Source: Nocardioides acrostichi (GTDB lineage Bacteria > Actinomycetota > Actinomycetes > Propionibacteriales > Nocardioidaceae). From it: a stretch of DNA of 64,000 bases. Below the pieces are notes generated by a model. The model was not told the origin of the DNA. It searched no databases and saw only the letters and a list, made by a program, of their open reading frames with translations. A program made the position numbers and the translations under genes. The DNA is taken from assembly GCF_015319165.1 (NCBI RefSeq), contig NZ_JADIVZ010000004.1:62001-126000 (forward strand), written 5' to 3'. This document shows positions 21,661 to 31,799 of the stretch, piece by piece (positions within the stretch are counted from its first letter, which is position 1; every line of letters starts with the position of its first letter).

Positions 21661-22353
21661 TCAGGCGTGTGCCGAGGTTCCGCCGTCGTCCGACGCCGCC
21701 CACGAGGGCACGATGAAGACGCCCGCGGCGCGCACGCACACGGCGTCCACGGTCCCGATGGTGGCGTCGACGAGAACCTTGCGCCCCTCCTCGCCCGTGA
21801 TCCAGCCCTCCAACACGACCTCACCCAAAGGCGTCGGCGCCTCGTAGCGACCCGACAGCGTGCCGGTGAGCGTGACCCGCGTGTTGCCGGCGCTGGCGAC
21901 CTCGCCCATGAGGTGGTCGAGCAGGAGCATGGTGACTCCCCCGTGCACCAGGCCCGGCGGACCCTCGTACGCCGCGCCGAGGTTCAGCTGCGCGCGCAGA
22001 CCACCGCCGTCGCGAGGCACCAGGTCGAGAGGCGGCGCGATCGCGTTGGCCCTCCCGACCACGGCGTTGCCCCAGTTCCAGGCGTGGAACTCGTCGTTGT
22101 AGCGCACCCCGAAGGGCCCCGGCGTCTGCTGGACGCGCAGTCGCGCGGTGAGGTCTCGGACACCGCGCTCGACATCGGCGATCTCGGTGTCGGCGACCGT
22201 GGAGCGGATCGTGGCGTCGACGAGGTCGCGCACCGCCTCGGCCAGGCCGACCCGGACGGCCTCGTGCTCGTGGACCTCGGCCGTCGGAGTGGGGTCTGGT
22301 CGGAACATCTCCATGCCCACGAAGCCCGCTGCACCGGGCGCCTGCCCGCTCAC
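21661..22353 (-). CDS. PaaI-type hotdog thioesterase
   Basis: 230 residues. The C-terminal two thirds is a hotdog domain with GPPGLVHGGVTMLLLDHLMG, the family's HGG motif at the start of the long helix and a following acidic residue. The N-terminal 80 residues are helical, longer than in minimal thioesterases. Predicted to release CoA from an aryl or steroid thioester. GTG start overlaps the LLM oxidoreductase stop (GTGA), so both share the KstR promoter at 23425. Role in pathway (proof-reading or CoA recycling) is inferred. Confidence 0.78.
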   Translation of the reverse strand: MSGQAPGAAGFVGMEMFRPDPTPTAEVHEHEAVRVGLAEAVRDLVDATIRSTVADTEIADVERGVRDLTARLRVQQTPGPFGVRYNDEFHAWNWGNAVVGRANAIAPPLDLVPRDGGGLRAQLNLGAAYEGPPGLVHGGVTMLLLDHLMGEVASAGNTRVTLTGTLSGRYEAPTPLGEVVLEGWITGEEGRKVLVDATIGTVDAVCVRAAGVFIVPSWAASDDGGTSAHA

Positions 22354-23393
22354 GCCAACAGCTCGGCGATCCGGCGCACCTCGTCGCCACTGGCGAGGCT
22401 GACCATCAGCGTGGTCACACCGGTCTCCTCCCACGCGGCTACGGTGTCGACGACCTCGGCGGCGGTGCCGATGATGTGCATGTCGCTCACCAGCTCATCG
22501 GGGATCAGCGCGGTCGCCTCGGCCTTCTTGCCCTCGAGGTAGAGCTGCTGCACCCTCGCCGAGAGCTCCTCGTAGCCCATGCGCACGAACACCTGGTTGT
22601 GGAAGTTCATCTCGGCGGCGCCCATGCCGCCCATGTAGAGCGCGACGACGGGCTTCATGCCGTCGATGACGCGCTGCCTCTCCTCGGCGTCGGCCACGAT
22701 CTGGAGGTGGCAGGTGGCCGCGATCTCGAAGTCCTCGCGCGTGCGCCGGGCGCCGGGTCGGGCGAATCCCTCGTCGAGCCATGGCTGGTACATGCCGGCC
22801 GACTTGGGCGTGTAGAAGATCGGGATCCAGCCGTCGGCGATCTCGGCGGTCTGGGCCACGTTCTTAGGCCCCTCGGCGCCGAGCCAGATCGGGATGTCGG
22901 AACGCAGCGGGTGCGTGATCGGCTTCAGCGGCTTGCCGAGACCCAGCGACCCCTCACCGGAGAACGGCAGCGGGTAGTGCACGCCGTCGTTGGTGACCGG
23001 CCCCTCGCGGCGCAGCACCTGGCGGATGATGTCGACGACCTCGCGCGTGCGGGCCAGCGGCTTGCCGAACGGCTGGCCGTACCAGCCCTCGACCACCTGG
23101 GGGCCGCTCACGCCCATGCCCAGCACCATGCGTCCGCCGGAGAGATGGTCGAGGGTCAGCGCGTGCATCGCGATGGAGGTCGGAGTGCGGCCCGACATCT
23201 GCACGATCGAGGTGCCCAGCCGCACGCGCTCGGTCTCGCGGCCCCACCACGCCAACGGCGTGAACGCATCGGACCCCCACGCCTCGGCCGTGAAGATCGC
23301 GTCGAAGCCCGACTCGTCGGCGGCTGCGACGAGCTCGGCGTGGTTCGTGGGCGGCTGCGCCTGCCAGTACCCCAGCTGGAGTCCAAGTTTCAT
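22350..23393 (-). CDS. LLM-class F420-dependent oxidoreductase (Rv3520c-like)
   Basis: 347 residues, luciferase-like monooxygenase TIM barrel: LGLQLGYWQ at the N-terminus, ESGFDAIFTAEAWGSDAF, LGTSIVQMSGRTP, LGMGVSGPQVVEGWYGQP, IPIWLGAEGPKNV. These segments fit the coenzyme F420-binding branch. Homology begins at MKLGLQ, so ATG 23393 is used rather than the upstream extension. Divergent from the DUF35/ltp4/ltp3 operon with a perfect KstR palindrome between, the same arrangement as Rv3520c/Rv3521. A redox step on the sterol side chain is likely but not defined. Confidence 0.87.
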   Translation of the reverse strand: MKLGLQLGYWQAQPPTNHAELVAAADESGFDAIFTAEAWGSDAFTPLAWWGRETERVRLGTSIVQMSGRTPTSIAMHALTLDHLSGGRMVLGMGVSGPQVVEGWYGQPFGKPLARTREVVDIIRQVLRREGPVTNDGVHYPLPFSGEGSLGLGKPLKPITHPLRSDIPIWLGAEGPKNVAQTAEIADGWIPIFYTPKSAGMYQPWLDEGFARPGARRTREDFEIAATCHLQIVADAEERQRVIDGMKPVVALYMGGMGAAEMNFHNQVFVRMGYEELSARVQQLYLEGKKAEATALIPDELVSDMHIIGTAAEVVDTVAAWEETGVTTLMVSLASGDEVRRIAELLA

Positions 23394-23424
23394 GGGGACA
23401 CCCTGCCAGAGGCTTGCTTGTGTG

Positions 23425-23438
23425 TAGAACACGTTCTA
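23425..23438. promoter_or_regulatory. KstR-like operator, perfect palindrome, divergent promoter
   Basis: TAGAACACGTTCTA is a perfect 14-bp palindrome. On the plus strand TAGTTT (23437-23442) is a -10 exactly 6 nt before the ATG at 23449. On the minus strand it lies about 30 bp upstream of the oxidoreductase start. Confidence 0.9.
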
Positions 23439-23448
23439 GTTTCTGGGC

Positions 23449-24408
23449 ATGGCAACCCTCCAGTCACCCGTGCGGGTGGCGTTCGACTACACCCGGTCCA
23501 CCGGCCCCGTGGTGGGCCGGTTCTTCGCGGGCCTGCGCGACGGCGTCGTCGTCGCCGGGCGCACCAGCGACGGTGCGATCGTCGTCCCGCCCCCGGAGTT
23601 CGATCCCGTCACGCTCGAGCCGACCACCGACTTCGTCGAGGTCGCCGACGTCGGCACCGTGACGTCGTGGACCTGGGTGCCCGAGCCGGTGGAGGGCCAG
23701 CCGCTCGACCGCCCCTTCGCGTTCGCGCTCGTCACGCTGGACGGCGCGACGGCGCCGCTGCTGCACGCGCTCGACGTCGCCTCCCCCGACGAGGTCTCGA
23801 CCGGCATGCGGGTGCGCATCCGGTGGGCGGCCGAGCGCACGGGCGCCATCACCGACATCGCCTGCTTCGAGCCGGCGCCCGAGAGCGAGCCCGCCGAGGT
23901 GACCCTCGCGCCGGCCGGTGCAGTCGACCCCGTCACCGGCATCGTCGTCCCGGTCGAACTCGACTACGTCTACGCCGCCAGCGAGTCGGAGTCCGCGTTC
24001 TTCCGTGGCCTCGCGGAGGGCAAGCTGATCGGCCAGCGCTGCCCGAGCTGCGGCAAGGTCTACATCCCGCCACGCAACGCCTGCCCGTCGGACGGCTCCC
24101 CCACCCAGGAGGAGATCGAGCTGTCGGAGACCGGCACGGTGACCACGTTCTGCATCGTCAACGTGCCGTTCCTGGGCCAGAAGATCGCCCCGCCCTACGT
24201 GTCGGCCTACATCCTGCTCGACGGCGCCGACATCGCCCTGCTGCACCTGATCCTCGACATCCCCGCCGAGGAGGTCCGCATGGGTATGCGGGTCAAGGCC
24301 GTCTGGAAGCCGCGGGAGGAGTGGGGCACCTCGGTGGAGAACATCAGCCACTTCGCACCCACCGACGAGCCCGACGCCGACTTCGACACCTACCAGCACC
24401 ACCTCTGA
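23449..24408 (+). CDS. Tandem DUF35/OB-fold acyl-CoA-associated protein (Rv3521-like)
   Basis: 319 residues in two DUF35-like halves. The second half (about residues 170-300) has a rubredoxin-like zinc ribbon, CPSCGKVYIPPRNACP, followed by an OB fold; the first half has the OB fold but no ribbon cysteines. Such proteins partner thiolase-like lipid-transfer proteins: DUF35 ChsH2 with Ltp2 forms the side-chain retro-aldolase. Here it lies directly before ltp4 and ltp3 (as Rv3521-Rv3522-Rv3523), suggesting it completes those enzymes. Leaderless start at 23449 under the KstR palindrome; 11 bp before ltp4. Confidence 0.88.
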   Translation: MATLQSPVRVAFDYTRSTGPVVGRFFAGLRDGVVVAGRTSDGAIVVPPPEFDPVTLEPTTDFVEVADVGTVTSWTWVPEPVEGQPLDRPFAFALVTLDGATAPLLHALDVASPDEVSTGMRVRIRWAAERTGAITDIACFEPAPESEPAEVTLAPAGAVDPVTGIVVPVELDYVYAASESESAFFRGLAEGKLIGQRCPSCGKVYIPPRNACPSDGSPTQEEIELSETGTVTTFCIVNVPFLGQKIAPPYVSAYILLDGADIALLHLILDIPAEEVRMGMRVKAVWKPREEWGTSVENISHFAPTDEPDADFDTYQHHL

Positions 24409-24419
24409 GGAGCCACCAC

Positions 24420-25472
24420 ATGCGTGACGTCGCCGTCGTCGGGTTCGCCCAGCGGCAGATGGAGAAGTTCGAGGGGTCACCCACGTGCACCGAGTTGCTG
24501 GTGCCCCTCTTCGGCGAGTGCTACGAGCAGACCGGCTGGACCCGACGCGACGTCGGCTTCTGGTGCTCGGGCTCCTCGGACTACCTGGCCGGCCGCTCGT
24601 TCTCGTTCGTGCAGGCCGTCGACGCCATCGGCGTGATCCCGCCGGTCAACGAGTCGCACGTCGAGATGGACCTCGCCTGGGCGATGTACGAGGCCTGGCT
24701 GAAGATCCAGACCGGAGAGGTCGACACCGCACTGGTCTACGCGTTCGGCAAGAGCTCCGCGGGCACGCTGCGCCGCACGCTCTCGCTCCAACTCGAGCCC
24801 TACACGATGACGCCGATCTGGCCCGACACCGTGTCGTTGGCCGGGCTCCAGGCCCGCGCGGGCATCGACGCCGGCGCCTGGGACGAGCAGGCGATGGCCC
24901 AGGTCGTCGCCCGCTCGATGAAGGACGCCGAGGGCAACGAGCACGCGATCCGCAAGGGTGCGTCGTCCGTCGACGAACTGTTGGCCAAGCCGGTGTACGC
25001 CGACCCGCTGCGCAAGCACGACTGCGCCCCCGTGACCGACGGCGCCGCCGCGATCGTGCTGGCGGCCGACGACAAGGCGCGCGACGTGCGCGACCGGCCC
25101 GCCTGGCTGACCGGCATCAGCACCTACATCGATCCGATGAGCCTGGGCACCCGCGACCTCACCCGCAGCCCGTCGACCGCGCGTTGCGCCGAGAGGCTCG
25201 ACCTCGCCGGCGTCGACACCGCCGAGCTGCACGCGCCGTTCAGCCACCAAGAGCTCGTGCTGCGCCGTGAGCTGGGCCTGGCCGACGACGTCCGCGTCAA
25301 CCCGTCGGGGGGCCCCTTGTCGGGCAACCCGATGTTCGCCGCCGGCGGCATCCGGGTGGGCGAGGCGGCATCCCGCATCTGGGCCGGCGAGTCCGACAAG
25401 GCGGTGGGCCATGCGACCAGCGGCCCCGCCTTGCAGCAGAACATCGTGTGCACCCTGGAAGGACGCAACTGA
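24420..25472 (+). CDS. ltp4: Ltp4, thiolase-like lipid-transfer protein
   Basis: 350 residues, non-condensing thiolase fold of the SCP-x/Ltp group: RDVAVVGFAQ, CSGSSDYLAGRSFSFV, HVEMDLAWAMYEA, CAPVTDGAAAIVLA, ELHAPFSHQE, NPSGGPLSGNP. The usual nucleophilic Cys of degradative thiolases is not at the standard place, as in retro-aldolase Ltp2. In Rhodococcus rhodochrous ltp3 and ltp4 are needed to remove C-24-branched sterol side chains; an aldol cleavage with the DUF35 partner is the likely chemistry. GGAG precedes the ATG; TGATG coupling to ltp3. Confidence 0.88.
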   Translation: MRDVAVVGFAQRQMEKFEGSPTCTELLVPLFGECYEQTGWTRRDVGFWCSGSSDYLAGRSFSFVQAVDAIGVIPPVNESHVEMDLAWAMYEAWLKIQTGEVDTALVYAFGKSSAGTLRRTLSLQLEPYTMTPIWPDTVSLAGLQARAGIDAGAWDEQAMAQVVARSMKDAEGNEHAIRKGASSVDELLAKPVYADPLRKHDCAPVTDGAAAIVLAADDKARDVRDRPAWLTGISTYIDPMSLGTRDLTRSPSTARCAERLDLAGVDTAELHAPFSHQELVLRRELGLADDVRVNPSGGPLSGNPMFAAGGIRVGEAASRIWAGESDKAVGHATSGPALQQNIVCTLEGRN

Positions 25473-26638
25473 TGGCGCACCACAAGCAGCTCGCCGCCGT
25501 GGTCGGCATGGGTCAGACCCACCACCGGGCCAAGCGCGAAGACGTCTCGATGGCCGGGATGTGCCGCGAGGCGATCGATCGGGCGCTCGCCGACGCCGAC
25601 ATGTCGATGGCAGACATCGACGCCGTCGTGGTCGGCAAGGCGCCGGACCTCTTCGAGGGCGTGATGATGCCCGAGCTCTTCCTCGCCGAGTCGCTCGGCG
25701 CCGCGGGCAAGCCGCTCATCCGCGTGCACACCGCTGGCTCCGTGGGCGGCTCGACCGCCATCGTCGCCTCGACTCTGGTCTCCTCCGGCGTGCACGAGCG
25801 CGTGCTCACGGTGGCCTTCGAGAAGCAGTCCGAGTCCAACGCGATGTGGGCGCTCTCGGTCCCGGTGCCGTTCACCATGCCGGTGCACGCCGGCGCCGGC
25901 GGCTACTTCGCACCGCACGTGCGCTCCTACATCCGTAAGGCCGAGGCGCCCAACCACATCGGCGCCATCGTCGCGGCCAAGGACCGCACGAACGCCCTGA
26001 AGAACCCCTACGCCCACCTGCGCGAGGCCAAGACCGTCGACGACGTGCTCGCCTCGCAGATGCTGTGGGATCCCATCCGCTACGACGAGACGTGCCCCTC
26101 CTCGGACGGCGCCTGCGCGCTGGTGATCGGCAGCGAGGACGTCGCCAAGGCCTCGCCGAACCCGGCCTGGATCCACGGCACCGCGATGCGCTCGGAGGCC
26201 ACGTCGGCGGCCGAGCGCAACCAGGTCAACCCGCAGGCACAGCGCGACGCGGTGGCCTACCTCTACCGCCAAGCCGGCATCACCAGCCCGATCGACGACA
26301 TCGATGTCGCCGAGGTCTACGTGCCGTTCTCGTGGTTCGAGCCGATGTGGGTCGAGGCGCTCGGGTTCGCCGAGGAGTTGAACGGTTGGAGGCTCACCGA
26401 GGCCGGCGAGACGAACATCGGCGGCAAGATCCCCGTCAACCCCTCCGGCGGCGTCATGTCGTCGAATCCGATCGGCGCCTCCGGCATGCTGCGCTTCGGC
26501 GAGGCCGCTCTCCAGGTGCGCGGCGCCGCCGGGGAGCACCAGATCGACGGTGCGAAGCGAGCACTGGGCCACGCCTACGGCGGCGGCTCGCAGTTCTTCG
26601 CGCTCTGGGTCGTGGGCTCGCAGAAGCCGACCAGCTGA
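25472..26638 (+). CDS. ltp3: Ltp3, thiolase-like lipid-transfer protein
   Basis: 388 residues, thiolase superfamily: AAVVGMGQTHHRAKRED, KPLIRVHTAGSVGGSTA, DETCPSSDGACALVIGS, DVAEVYVPFSWFEP, NPSGGVMSSNPIGASG and a C-terminal GHAYGGGSQFFALWV. The ATG at 25472 shares a base with the ltp4 stop, so the two are translated together, probably as a heteromer. Same order as Rv3522-Rv3523. Predicted role: carbon-carbon cleavage of sterol side-chain intermediates, mainly C-24-branched ones. Confidence 0.88.
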   Translation: MAHHKQLAAVVGMGQTHHRAKREDVSMAGMCREAIDRALADADMSMADIDAVVVGKAPDLFEGVMMPELFLAESLGAAGKPLIRVHTAGSVGGSTAIVASTLVSSGVHERVLTVAFEKQSESNAMWALSVPVPFTMPVHAGAGGYFAPHVRSYIRKAEAPNHIGAIVAAKDRTNALKNPYAHLREAKTVDDVLASQMLWDPIRYDETCPSSDGACALVIGSEDVAKASPNPAWIHGTAMRSEATSAAERNQVNPQAQRDAVAYLYRQAGITSPIDDIDVAEVYVPFSWFEPMWVEALGFAEELNGWRLTEAGETNIGGKIPVNPSGGVMSSNPIGASGMLRFGEAALQVRGAAGEHQIDGAKRALGHAYGGGSQFFALWVVGSQKPTS

Positions 26639-26674
26639 CCTCCTTCTGCTCGGTCGCCGCAGTAGGCTCACGAC

Positions 26675-26971
26675 ATGGGAGACCTGCTGGCACTGCGTCC
26701 TGACCGTGCGGAGCCGTTGTGGCGCGAGGCGGTGGGAGCCGAGGTGCGGCGCGAGCGCCTCGACCAGCAGCGCACGCTGGCCGATGTCGCCGGCGAGGCC
26801 GGAGTGTCGGTGCAGTACCTCTCCGAGGTCGAGCGTGGCCTGAAGGAGCCCTCCTCCGAGATCCTCCGGGCCGTGGGCGGCGCCCTCGGTCTCGGCCTGG
26901 TCGACCTCACCTCACGCGTCGCCCGCTCCGTGACCTCACGGCCTGCCGGACCGGTCGCCCTGGCCGCCTGA
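26675..26971 (+). CDS. PopR/ClgR-like XRE transcriptional regulator
   Basis: 98 residues with a central helix-turn-helix, [20 protein letters not shown], followed by [12 protein letters not shown], the signature of ClgR and PopR, activators of clp protease operons. The C-terminus ends in VALAA, resembling the ssrA tag end; in Streptomyces the C-terminal alanines of PopR make it a ClpP substrate. It converges with a clpP pair and overlaps the 3' end of the nearer clpP by 36 bp. TAGGCT lies 6 nt before the ATG, so the message is probably leaderless. Closest parallel: the popR - clpP3 clpP4 system; ClgR itself is usually longer. Confidence 0.82.
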   Translation: MGDLLALRPDRAEPLWREAVGAEVRRERLDQQRTLADVAGEAGVSVQYLSEVERGLKEPSSEILRAVGGALGLGLVDLTSRVARSVTSRPAGPVALAA

Positions 26972-27553
26972 GGTCTCCAGCACGCGGTCGGCCAGTCCGT
27001 AGGCCACCGCCTGGTCGGCGGTGAGGATGAGATCCCGCTCGGTGTCCTCGCGCAGTCGCTGCACCGACTGCGCGGTGTGGCGGGCCAGGATCTGCTCCAT
27101 CTCCGCACGCAGCCGCACGATCTCGGCCGCCTGCACGGCCAGGTCCGGCAGCGCACCCTGGCCGCCACCGTGCGGCTGGTGCAGCACCACCCGAGAGCGT
27201 GGCAGCACCGTGCGGTGCCCCGCCTCTCCCCCGGCCAGCAGCACGGCCGCCGACGACGCCGCCTGCCCGACGCACGTCGTCCGTACCGGGCTGGCGACGA
27301 ACTGCATCGTGTCGTAGACCGCGAGCATGGCCGTCACGCTGCCGCCGGGTGAGTTCAGGTACAGCTCGATCGGACTCTCCGGAGCCTCCGAGGTCAGGTG
27401 CAGCAACTGGGCGATGACGACGTTCGCCACACCGTCGTCGATCTCGGTGCCGAGGTAGACGATGCGGTCCGAGAGCAGCCGGCTGTAGACGTCGACCGCG
27501 CGCTCGCCGTTGCGGGTGCGCTCGATCACCGACGGGATCGTGTACTGGCTCAT
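26936..27553 (-). CDS. clpP: ClpP-type serine protease subunit (clpP4/clpP2-like)
   Basis: 205 residues. Catalytic triad visible as Ser100 (CVGQAASSA), His125 (VVLHQPHGG) and Asp174 (DTERDLIL); the N-terminal [12 protein letters not shown] and [10 protein letters not shown] oligomerisation segments fit ClpP. The longer upstream reading frame is the neighbouring gene's antisense; MSQYTIP is the family-like start and its ATGA overlaps the upstream clpP stop. Such pairs form hetero-tetradecamers with Clp ATPases. The 3' end overlaps the regulator gene on the other strand. Confidence 0.9.
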   Translation of the reverse strand: MSQYTIPSVIERTRNGERAVDVYSRLLSDRIVYLGTEIDDGVANVVIAQLLHLTSEAPESPIELYLNSPGGSVTAMLAVYDTMQFVASPVRTTCVGQAASSAAVLLAGGEAGHRTVLPRSRVVLHQPHGGGQGALPDLAVQAAEIVRLRAEMEQILARHTAQSVQRLREDTERDLILTADQAVAYGLADRVLETSGGQGDRSGRP

Positions 27554-28170
27554 CGCGCACCGCCCGTCGTCGCGAAGGCCGCGGCCGAGCGACCCGGCAC
27601 GAGCACGCGGACGTCGTCGAGCACCGCGTCGGCGAACCCGTACTCGATCGCCTCGTGGGCGGTGAACCAGCGGTCGCGCAGCGCGTCGTGGGTGACCTGC
27701 TCGACGGGTCTGCCGGTCTGCTCCGCGATGAGGCGCATCAGCACCTGCTTGGTGTGCTCGAGGTTCTCGGCCTGGATCTCGATGTCGATGGCGGCGCCGC
27801 CGATGCCTGCGGAGCCCTGGTGCATGAGCACCCGGCTGTGCGCCATGACGTAGCGCTTGCCCGGGGTTCCCGCCGACAGCAGGAACTGGCCCATGCTGGC
27901 AGCCAGGCCGAGGGCGACGGTGGCGACGTCGTTGGGCACGAGTCGCATCGTGTCGTGCACCGCCAGCCCGGCCGAGACCGAGCCGCCGGGTGAGTTGATG
28001 AGCAGCGTGACGTCGCGCTCGGTGTCCTCCGCGGCCAGGACCAGCAGCTGGTTGACCAGCCGCTGGGCGATGTCGTCGTCGACCTCCTGAGCCAGCACCA
28101 GCACGCGCTGGTGGAGCAGTCGGCCGAGCAGGTGGTCGTCGTGGGGTGTGGGTGCATGGGAACGGGTCAT
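27550..28170 (-). CDS. clpP: ClpP-type serine protease subunit (clpP3/clpP1-like)
   Basis: 206 residues from the ATG at 28170 (a TTG four codons earlier is open). Ser92 (GLAASMGQ), His117 (VLMHQGS) and Asp166 (ALRDRWF) complete the triad; [19 protein letters not shown] is the ClpP core. First gene of a two-gene clpP operon; stop overlaps the next start (ATGA). The spacer to divergent map (28171-28261) holds GGCGG-N5-CCGCC at 28220-28234, a possible operator. It is probably an additional clpP pair rather than the main clpP1P2, because the usual tig and clpX neighbours are absent. Confidence 0.9.
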   Translation of the reverse strand: MTRSHAPTPHDDHLLGRLLHQRVLVLAQEVDDDIAQRLVNQLLVLAAEDTERDVTLLINSPGGSVSAGLAVHDTMRLVPNDVATVALGLAASMGQFLLSAGTPGKRYVMAHSRVLMHQGSAGIGGAAIDIEIQAENLEHTKQVLMRLIAEQTGRPVEQVTHDALRDRWFTAHEAIEYGFADAVLDDVRVLVPGRSAAAFATTGGAR

Positions 28171-28261
28171 GGGCCGAGCCAAGCCCGGCGCAGGGCCCGG
28201 CTCCAGCGCATCTGCTCACGGCGGATCTGCCGCCGGCAGAACGGGTGGCTAGGGTCGAGTC

Positions 28262-29029
28262 ATGATCGAGCTCCGGACCCCGACCCAGATCGACCAGATG
28301 CGCCCGGCCGGACGCTTCGTCGCGGACGTCATCACGGCCCTCGGCGAGAAGGCTGACGTCGGTGTGAACCTGCTCGAGCTCGACGCCCTGGCTCACCAGA
28401 TGATCCGAGAGCGTGGGGCCGAGTCGTGCTACATCGACTATCACCCGAGCTTCGGCGCCTCCCCCTTCGGCAAGGTGCTCTGCACGTCGGTCAACGACGC
28501 CGTGCTGCACGGCCTGCCGCACGACTACGTGCTCGCCGACGGCGACCTGCTCTCGGTCGACTTCGCGTGCAGCGTCGACGGCTGGGTGTCGGACTCGGCG
28601 CTCAGCGTCGTCGTCGGGTCGCCTCGCGAGGAGGATCTGCGCCTCATCGAGACCACCGACCGAGCGCTGGCCGCGGGCATCGCGGCCGCTCGCGGTGGCA
28701 ACCGGCTCGGCGACATCTCGGCCGCCATCGCCGAGGTGGCGCGGGCGGCGGGCCTCACCATCAACACCCAGTTCGGGGGTCACGGGGTCGGCCGCACCAT
28801 GCATGGCGATCCGCACGTGCCGAACGACGGGCGACCGGGCCGCGGCCTGAAACTGCGACCTGGTCTGGTCATCGCCATCGAGCCGTGGTTCCTGCACACC
28901 ACCGACGAGATCTACACCGACGACGACGGCTGGACGATCCGCAGCGCCGACGGCTCGCGTGGGGCCCACATGGAGCACACGATCGCGGTCACCGACGGTG
29001 ATCCCATCGTGCTCACCGCACGGAGCTAG
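28262..29029 (+). CDS. map: Type I methionine aminopeptidase
   Basis: 255 residues. Removes N-terminal Met from new proteins. The metal-binding set is present: His in [14 protein letters not shown] and SDSALSV (two Asp), [14 protein letters not shown] (His), AIEPWF (Glu) and [10 protein letters not shown] (final Glu). Length fits the short type I group without an SH3-like zinc finger extension. ATG 28262 is preceded by TAGGGT at 6 nt, a leaderless promoter pattern. A map gene beside clpP genes makes a small protein-maturation and turnover island inside the steroid locus; a second map elsewhere is likely. Confidence 0.93.
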   Translation: MIELRTPTQIDQMRPAGRFVADVITALGEKADVGVNLLELDALAHQMIRERGAESCYIDYHPSFGASPFGKVLCTSVNDAVLHGLPHDYVLADGDLLSVDFACSVDGWVSDSALSVVVGSPREEDLRLIETTDRALAAGIAAARGGNRLGDISAAIAEVARAAGLTINTQFGGHGVGRTMHGDPHVPNDGRPGRGLKLRPGLVIAIEPWFLHTTDEIYTDDDGWTIRSADGSRGAHMEHTIAVTDGDPIVLTARS

Positions 29030-29054
29030 GGGTGGATGCTGCCCGGCTCGGGGG

Positions 29055-30305
29055 TCAGCGGTAGCCCACCTCGAGGCGCTTGATGCCGTGGATCCATGCG
29101 TGCCGTAGCCGCTCGGGGTCACTGATCGGGTGGATGTCCGGAGCGAGGTCGGCAAGCACGTCGAAGATGATGCGGATCTCCTGGCGTGCCAGGTTGGCGC
29201 CCAGGCAGTAGTGCGCGCCGTGCCCGCCGAACCCCAGGTGCGGGTTGGGGTCGCGGGTGATGTCGAAGGTGAAGGGGTTCTCGAACACCTCGGCATCGAA
29301 GTTGCCGCTGGCGTAGAACAGTGCGGCTCGCTGGCCCTTCGCGACCGGCACGCCGGAGATCTCGGTGTCCTCGAGCGCGGTGCGCTGGAAGACCGCCACC
29401 GGACTCGACCAGCGCACGACCTCGTCGACCATGGTCGCGGGGCGCTCCTTCTTCCACAGCTCCCACTGCTCGGGGTTGTCGAAGAACGCCTGCATGCCGT
29501 GGGTGATGGCGTTGCGCGTGGTCTCGTTGCCGGCCACGGCCAGCAGGATCACGAAGAACCCGAACTCGTCGTCGGTGAGGCCGCGGTCGCCCTTGTGGGC
29601 GTTGATGAGCTTGGTGACGATGTCGTCGCGCGGGTTCGCCTTGCGGTCCGCGGCCATCATCATGGCGTAGGAGAGGATCTCGACCGAGGCGGTCTCGGGA
29701 TCGCCGTCGAACTCGGGGTCGTCGTAGGCCAGCATCTGGTTGGACCAGTCGAACAGCTTGAAGCGGTCCTCCTGCGGCACGCCGATCAGGTCGGCGATGG
29801 CCTGGAGCGGCAGCTCCGCCGCCACCTGCTGGACGAAGTCGCCCCGCCCGGAGGTCAGTGCGTCCTGCACGATGGTGTGGGCCCGCTGCACCATGACCTC
29901 CTCCAACTCGTTGACGGAGCGGGGCGTGAAGCCACGGCCGATGATGCCGCGCTGCTGCGTGTGACCGGGGGCGTCCTGGTTGATCAGGATCGCGCGCTGG
30001 AGTTCGACCTGGGCGCGCTCCATGCCCTCCTTGAACCGGATGATGGCGCCGTTCTCCTCCGTCGACCACACGCGCTTGGTGTCCTTGGAGATCGCGGCGA
30101 TGTCGGCATGTCGAGTCACCGCGAAGTAGCCCGAGCCGGACGCGGCCGACATGCCGTCGTAGGCGCCCTGCTCCTGCTCGACCCAATGCACCGGCGCCGT
30201 CGCGCGCGCCGCCTCGAACTGCTCGTGCGGGATGCCGTCGAGCATCAGGTCGGGGGTCGTGAAGTCGATACCGGTCGGGCTCTGGGGGACGGCGGTGCTG
30301 GTCAC
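29055..30305 (-). CDS. cyp125: CYP125, steroid C26/27-hydroxylase cytochrome P450
   Basis: 416 residues. Oxidises the terminal methyl of cholesterol or cholestenone to the acid, the entry step to side-chain removal. I-helix [21 protein letters not shown] (ExxR), and heme loop [19 protein letters not shown] with Cys367 as thiolate ligand. The FGGHGAHYC heme loop and overall sequence are those of CYP125 (Rv3545c). GTG start with AAGGA about 7 nt upstream. Divergent from fadA5 as in M. tuberculosis, with two KstR-like sites in the 154-bp gap. Confidence 0.93.
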   Translation of the reverse strand: MTSTAVPQSPTGIDFTTPDLMLDGIPHEQFEAARATAPVHWVEQEQGAYDGMSAASGSGYFAVTRHADIAAISKDTKRVWSTEENGAIIRFKEGMERAQVELQRAILINQDAPGHTQQRGIIGRGFTPRSVNELEEVMVQRAHTIVQDALTSGRGDFVQQVAAELPLQAIADLIGVPQEDRFKLFDWSNQMLAYDDPEFDGDPETASVEILSYAMMMAADRKANPRDDIVTKLINAHKGDRGLTDDEFGFFVILLAVAGNETTRNAITHGMQAFFDNPEQWELWKKERPATMVDEVVRWSSPVAVFQRTALEDTEISGVPVAKGQRAALFYASGNFDAEVFENPFTFDITRDPNPHLGFGGHGAHYCLGANLARQEIRIIFDVLADLAPDIHPISDPERLRHAWIHGIKRLEVGYR

Positions 30306-30344
30306 GGGATTCCTTTCGAGGAGGGCAGGGACCTGTAGAGCGAC

Positions 30345-30358
30345 TGGAACACGTTCTA
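30345..30358. promoter_or_regulatory. KstR-like operator, cyp125 side
   Basis: TGGAACACGTTCTA matches TnnAACnnGTTnnA. It lies 40 bp from the cyp125 GTG and is the one site that lacks the GTTT extension seen in the others. Confidence 0.82.
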
Positions 30359-30435
30359 CGTGGCGAGCATTACATACTCCCGGTATGGAGGGAAGGTGCC
30401 GCGCGTCACGTCTTGCCGCTTGTCTTGTCGCATAC

Positions 30436-30449
30436 GAGAACGTGTTCTA
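30436..30449. promoter_or_regulatory. KstR-like operator and leaderless promoter of fadA5
   Basis: GAGAACGTGTTCTA. Its right edge runs into TAGTTT (30448-30453), a TANNNT -10 exactly 6 nt before the fadA5 ATG. Confidence 0.85.
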
Positions 30450-30450
30450 G

Positions 30451-31623
<1,173 letters not shown>

Positions 31624-31640
31624 CCCCGGGCGTACTTGCT

Positions 31641-31712
31641 GGCGCGGGGAGATTTGTCGGCGCCCCGATAAATCTCTGAGTGCCCCGATGTTGCTTTATC
31701 GGAGAACCCGCA
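31641..31712. repeat. Left 72-bp imperfect inverted repeat of the AbiEi-gene element
   Basis: Pairs without gaps with the reverse complement of 32757-32828, 55 of 72 bases by hand count; similarity drops to chance on both sides. It contains an internal palindrome, GAGATTTGTCGG-N4-CCGATAAATCTC (31649-31676, one mismatch). A second palindrome, GATTCATCGG-N4-CCGATGAATC (31713-31736), lies just inside. Nothing in 31713-31799 looks coding; it presumably holds the promoter of the enclosed gene. Confidence 0.8.
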
Positions 31713-31799
31713 GATTCATCGGCGCCCCGATGAATCCTGCGCGGCGACGCCTGTGGATAGCCGCTGCAGAGTTCCCGACTCTGCCTCAGGCTGCTGGCC

